From Ignavibacteria bacterium UBA7675 (lineage in GTDB: Bacteria; Bacteroidota; Ignavibacteria; Kapaibacteriales; UB7675), in NCBI GenBank assembly GCA_002483085.1, contig DLHF01000061.1, positions 1 to 12,853 on the forward strand: a DNA stretch of 12,853 bases, in the 5' to 3' direction. Positions 12,852 to 12,853 of this stretch are shown here, piece after piece. The notes under the pieces are model-generated. The model worked only from the letters and a program-made list of their open reading frames with translations. It was not told the origin of the DNA and did not search any database. The translations under genes were made by a program, and so were the position numbers. The number at the start of each line of letters is the position of its first letter. The stretch's first letter is position 1.

Positions 12852-12853
12852 AA

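Noticed and set aside
1..12853. Circular element or composite transposon defined by the terminal repeats
   Set aside because: Matching ends are inverted rather than direct, the cargo is ordinary housekeeping genes, and there is no transposase, integrase or replication gene.

Overview
The window is a compact stretch of a bacterial chromosome of middling GC content. The organism looks like a member of the Bacteroidota/Chlorobiota (FCB) group, but this is inference. It rests on candidate promoters with a TAnnTT(T/A)G core (one with TTTG 20 bp upstream), a single-chain alpha-beta 2-oxo acid dehydrogenase E1, and exported proteins with short signal peptides. Unlike many Bacteroidota, several genes have clear Shine-Dalgarno sequences (AGGAG, GGAG or GAGGTG).

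Layout. From 139 to 804 (-) lies a HAD phosphatase. A repeat-bearing lipoprotein follows on the + strand (1180-1689). It converges on a two-gene minus-strand unit: a 39-residue membrane peptide (2310-2429) and a 134-residue membrane protein with a CxxCxSH motif (1881-2285). A plus-strand ribosomal operon (2707-3474) encodes a 57-residue basic protein, L31 of the zinc-free type, and S18 with an Asn/Ser-rich extension, and ends in a strong terminator. Next come four minus-strand genes: pdxH and hutH overlap by 4 bp, then a SpoU-type RNA methyltransferase and a 508-residue exported protein of unknown function. A MazG-like pyrophosphohydrolase (+, 8816-9163) faces rpmG (L33, -, 9230-9409) across a terminator. 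folP (+) is followed by the fused E1 gene (+), which ends in a terminator at 12604-12638.

These are mostly housekeeping functions: translation, folate and PLP cofactor synthesis, amino-acid ammonia elimination, 2-oxo acid oxidation and nucleotide clean-up. Each block is short, with frequent strand changes.

Between genes there is a degenerate dispersed repeat whose core contains GTCTCTGCACCGCG. Clear copies lie before the MazG-like gene, at the folP/E1 junction and at the right end; weaker ones lie after the lipoprotein and at the left end. The two window ends also share a perfect 21-bp inverted repeat, so the window probably ends in copies of this family. I found no tRNA, rRNA, CRISPR array, transposase or phage gene, and no convincing new multi-gene defence or mobile system. 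The best leads are the short-repeat lipoprotein, the 39/134-residue membrane pair, the Ser-Ser-Gly variant in the ammonia-lyase, the 57-residue ribosomal-operon protein and the repeat family.
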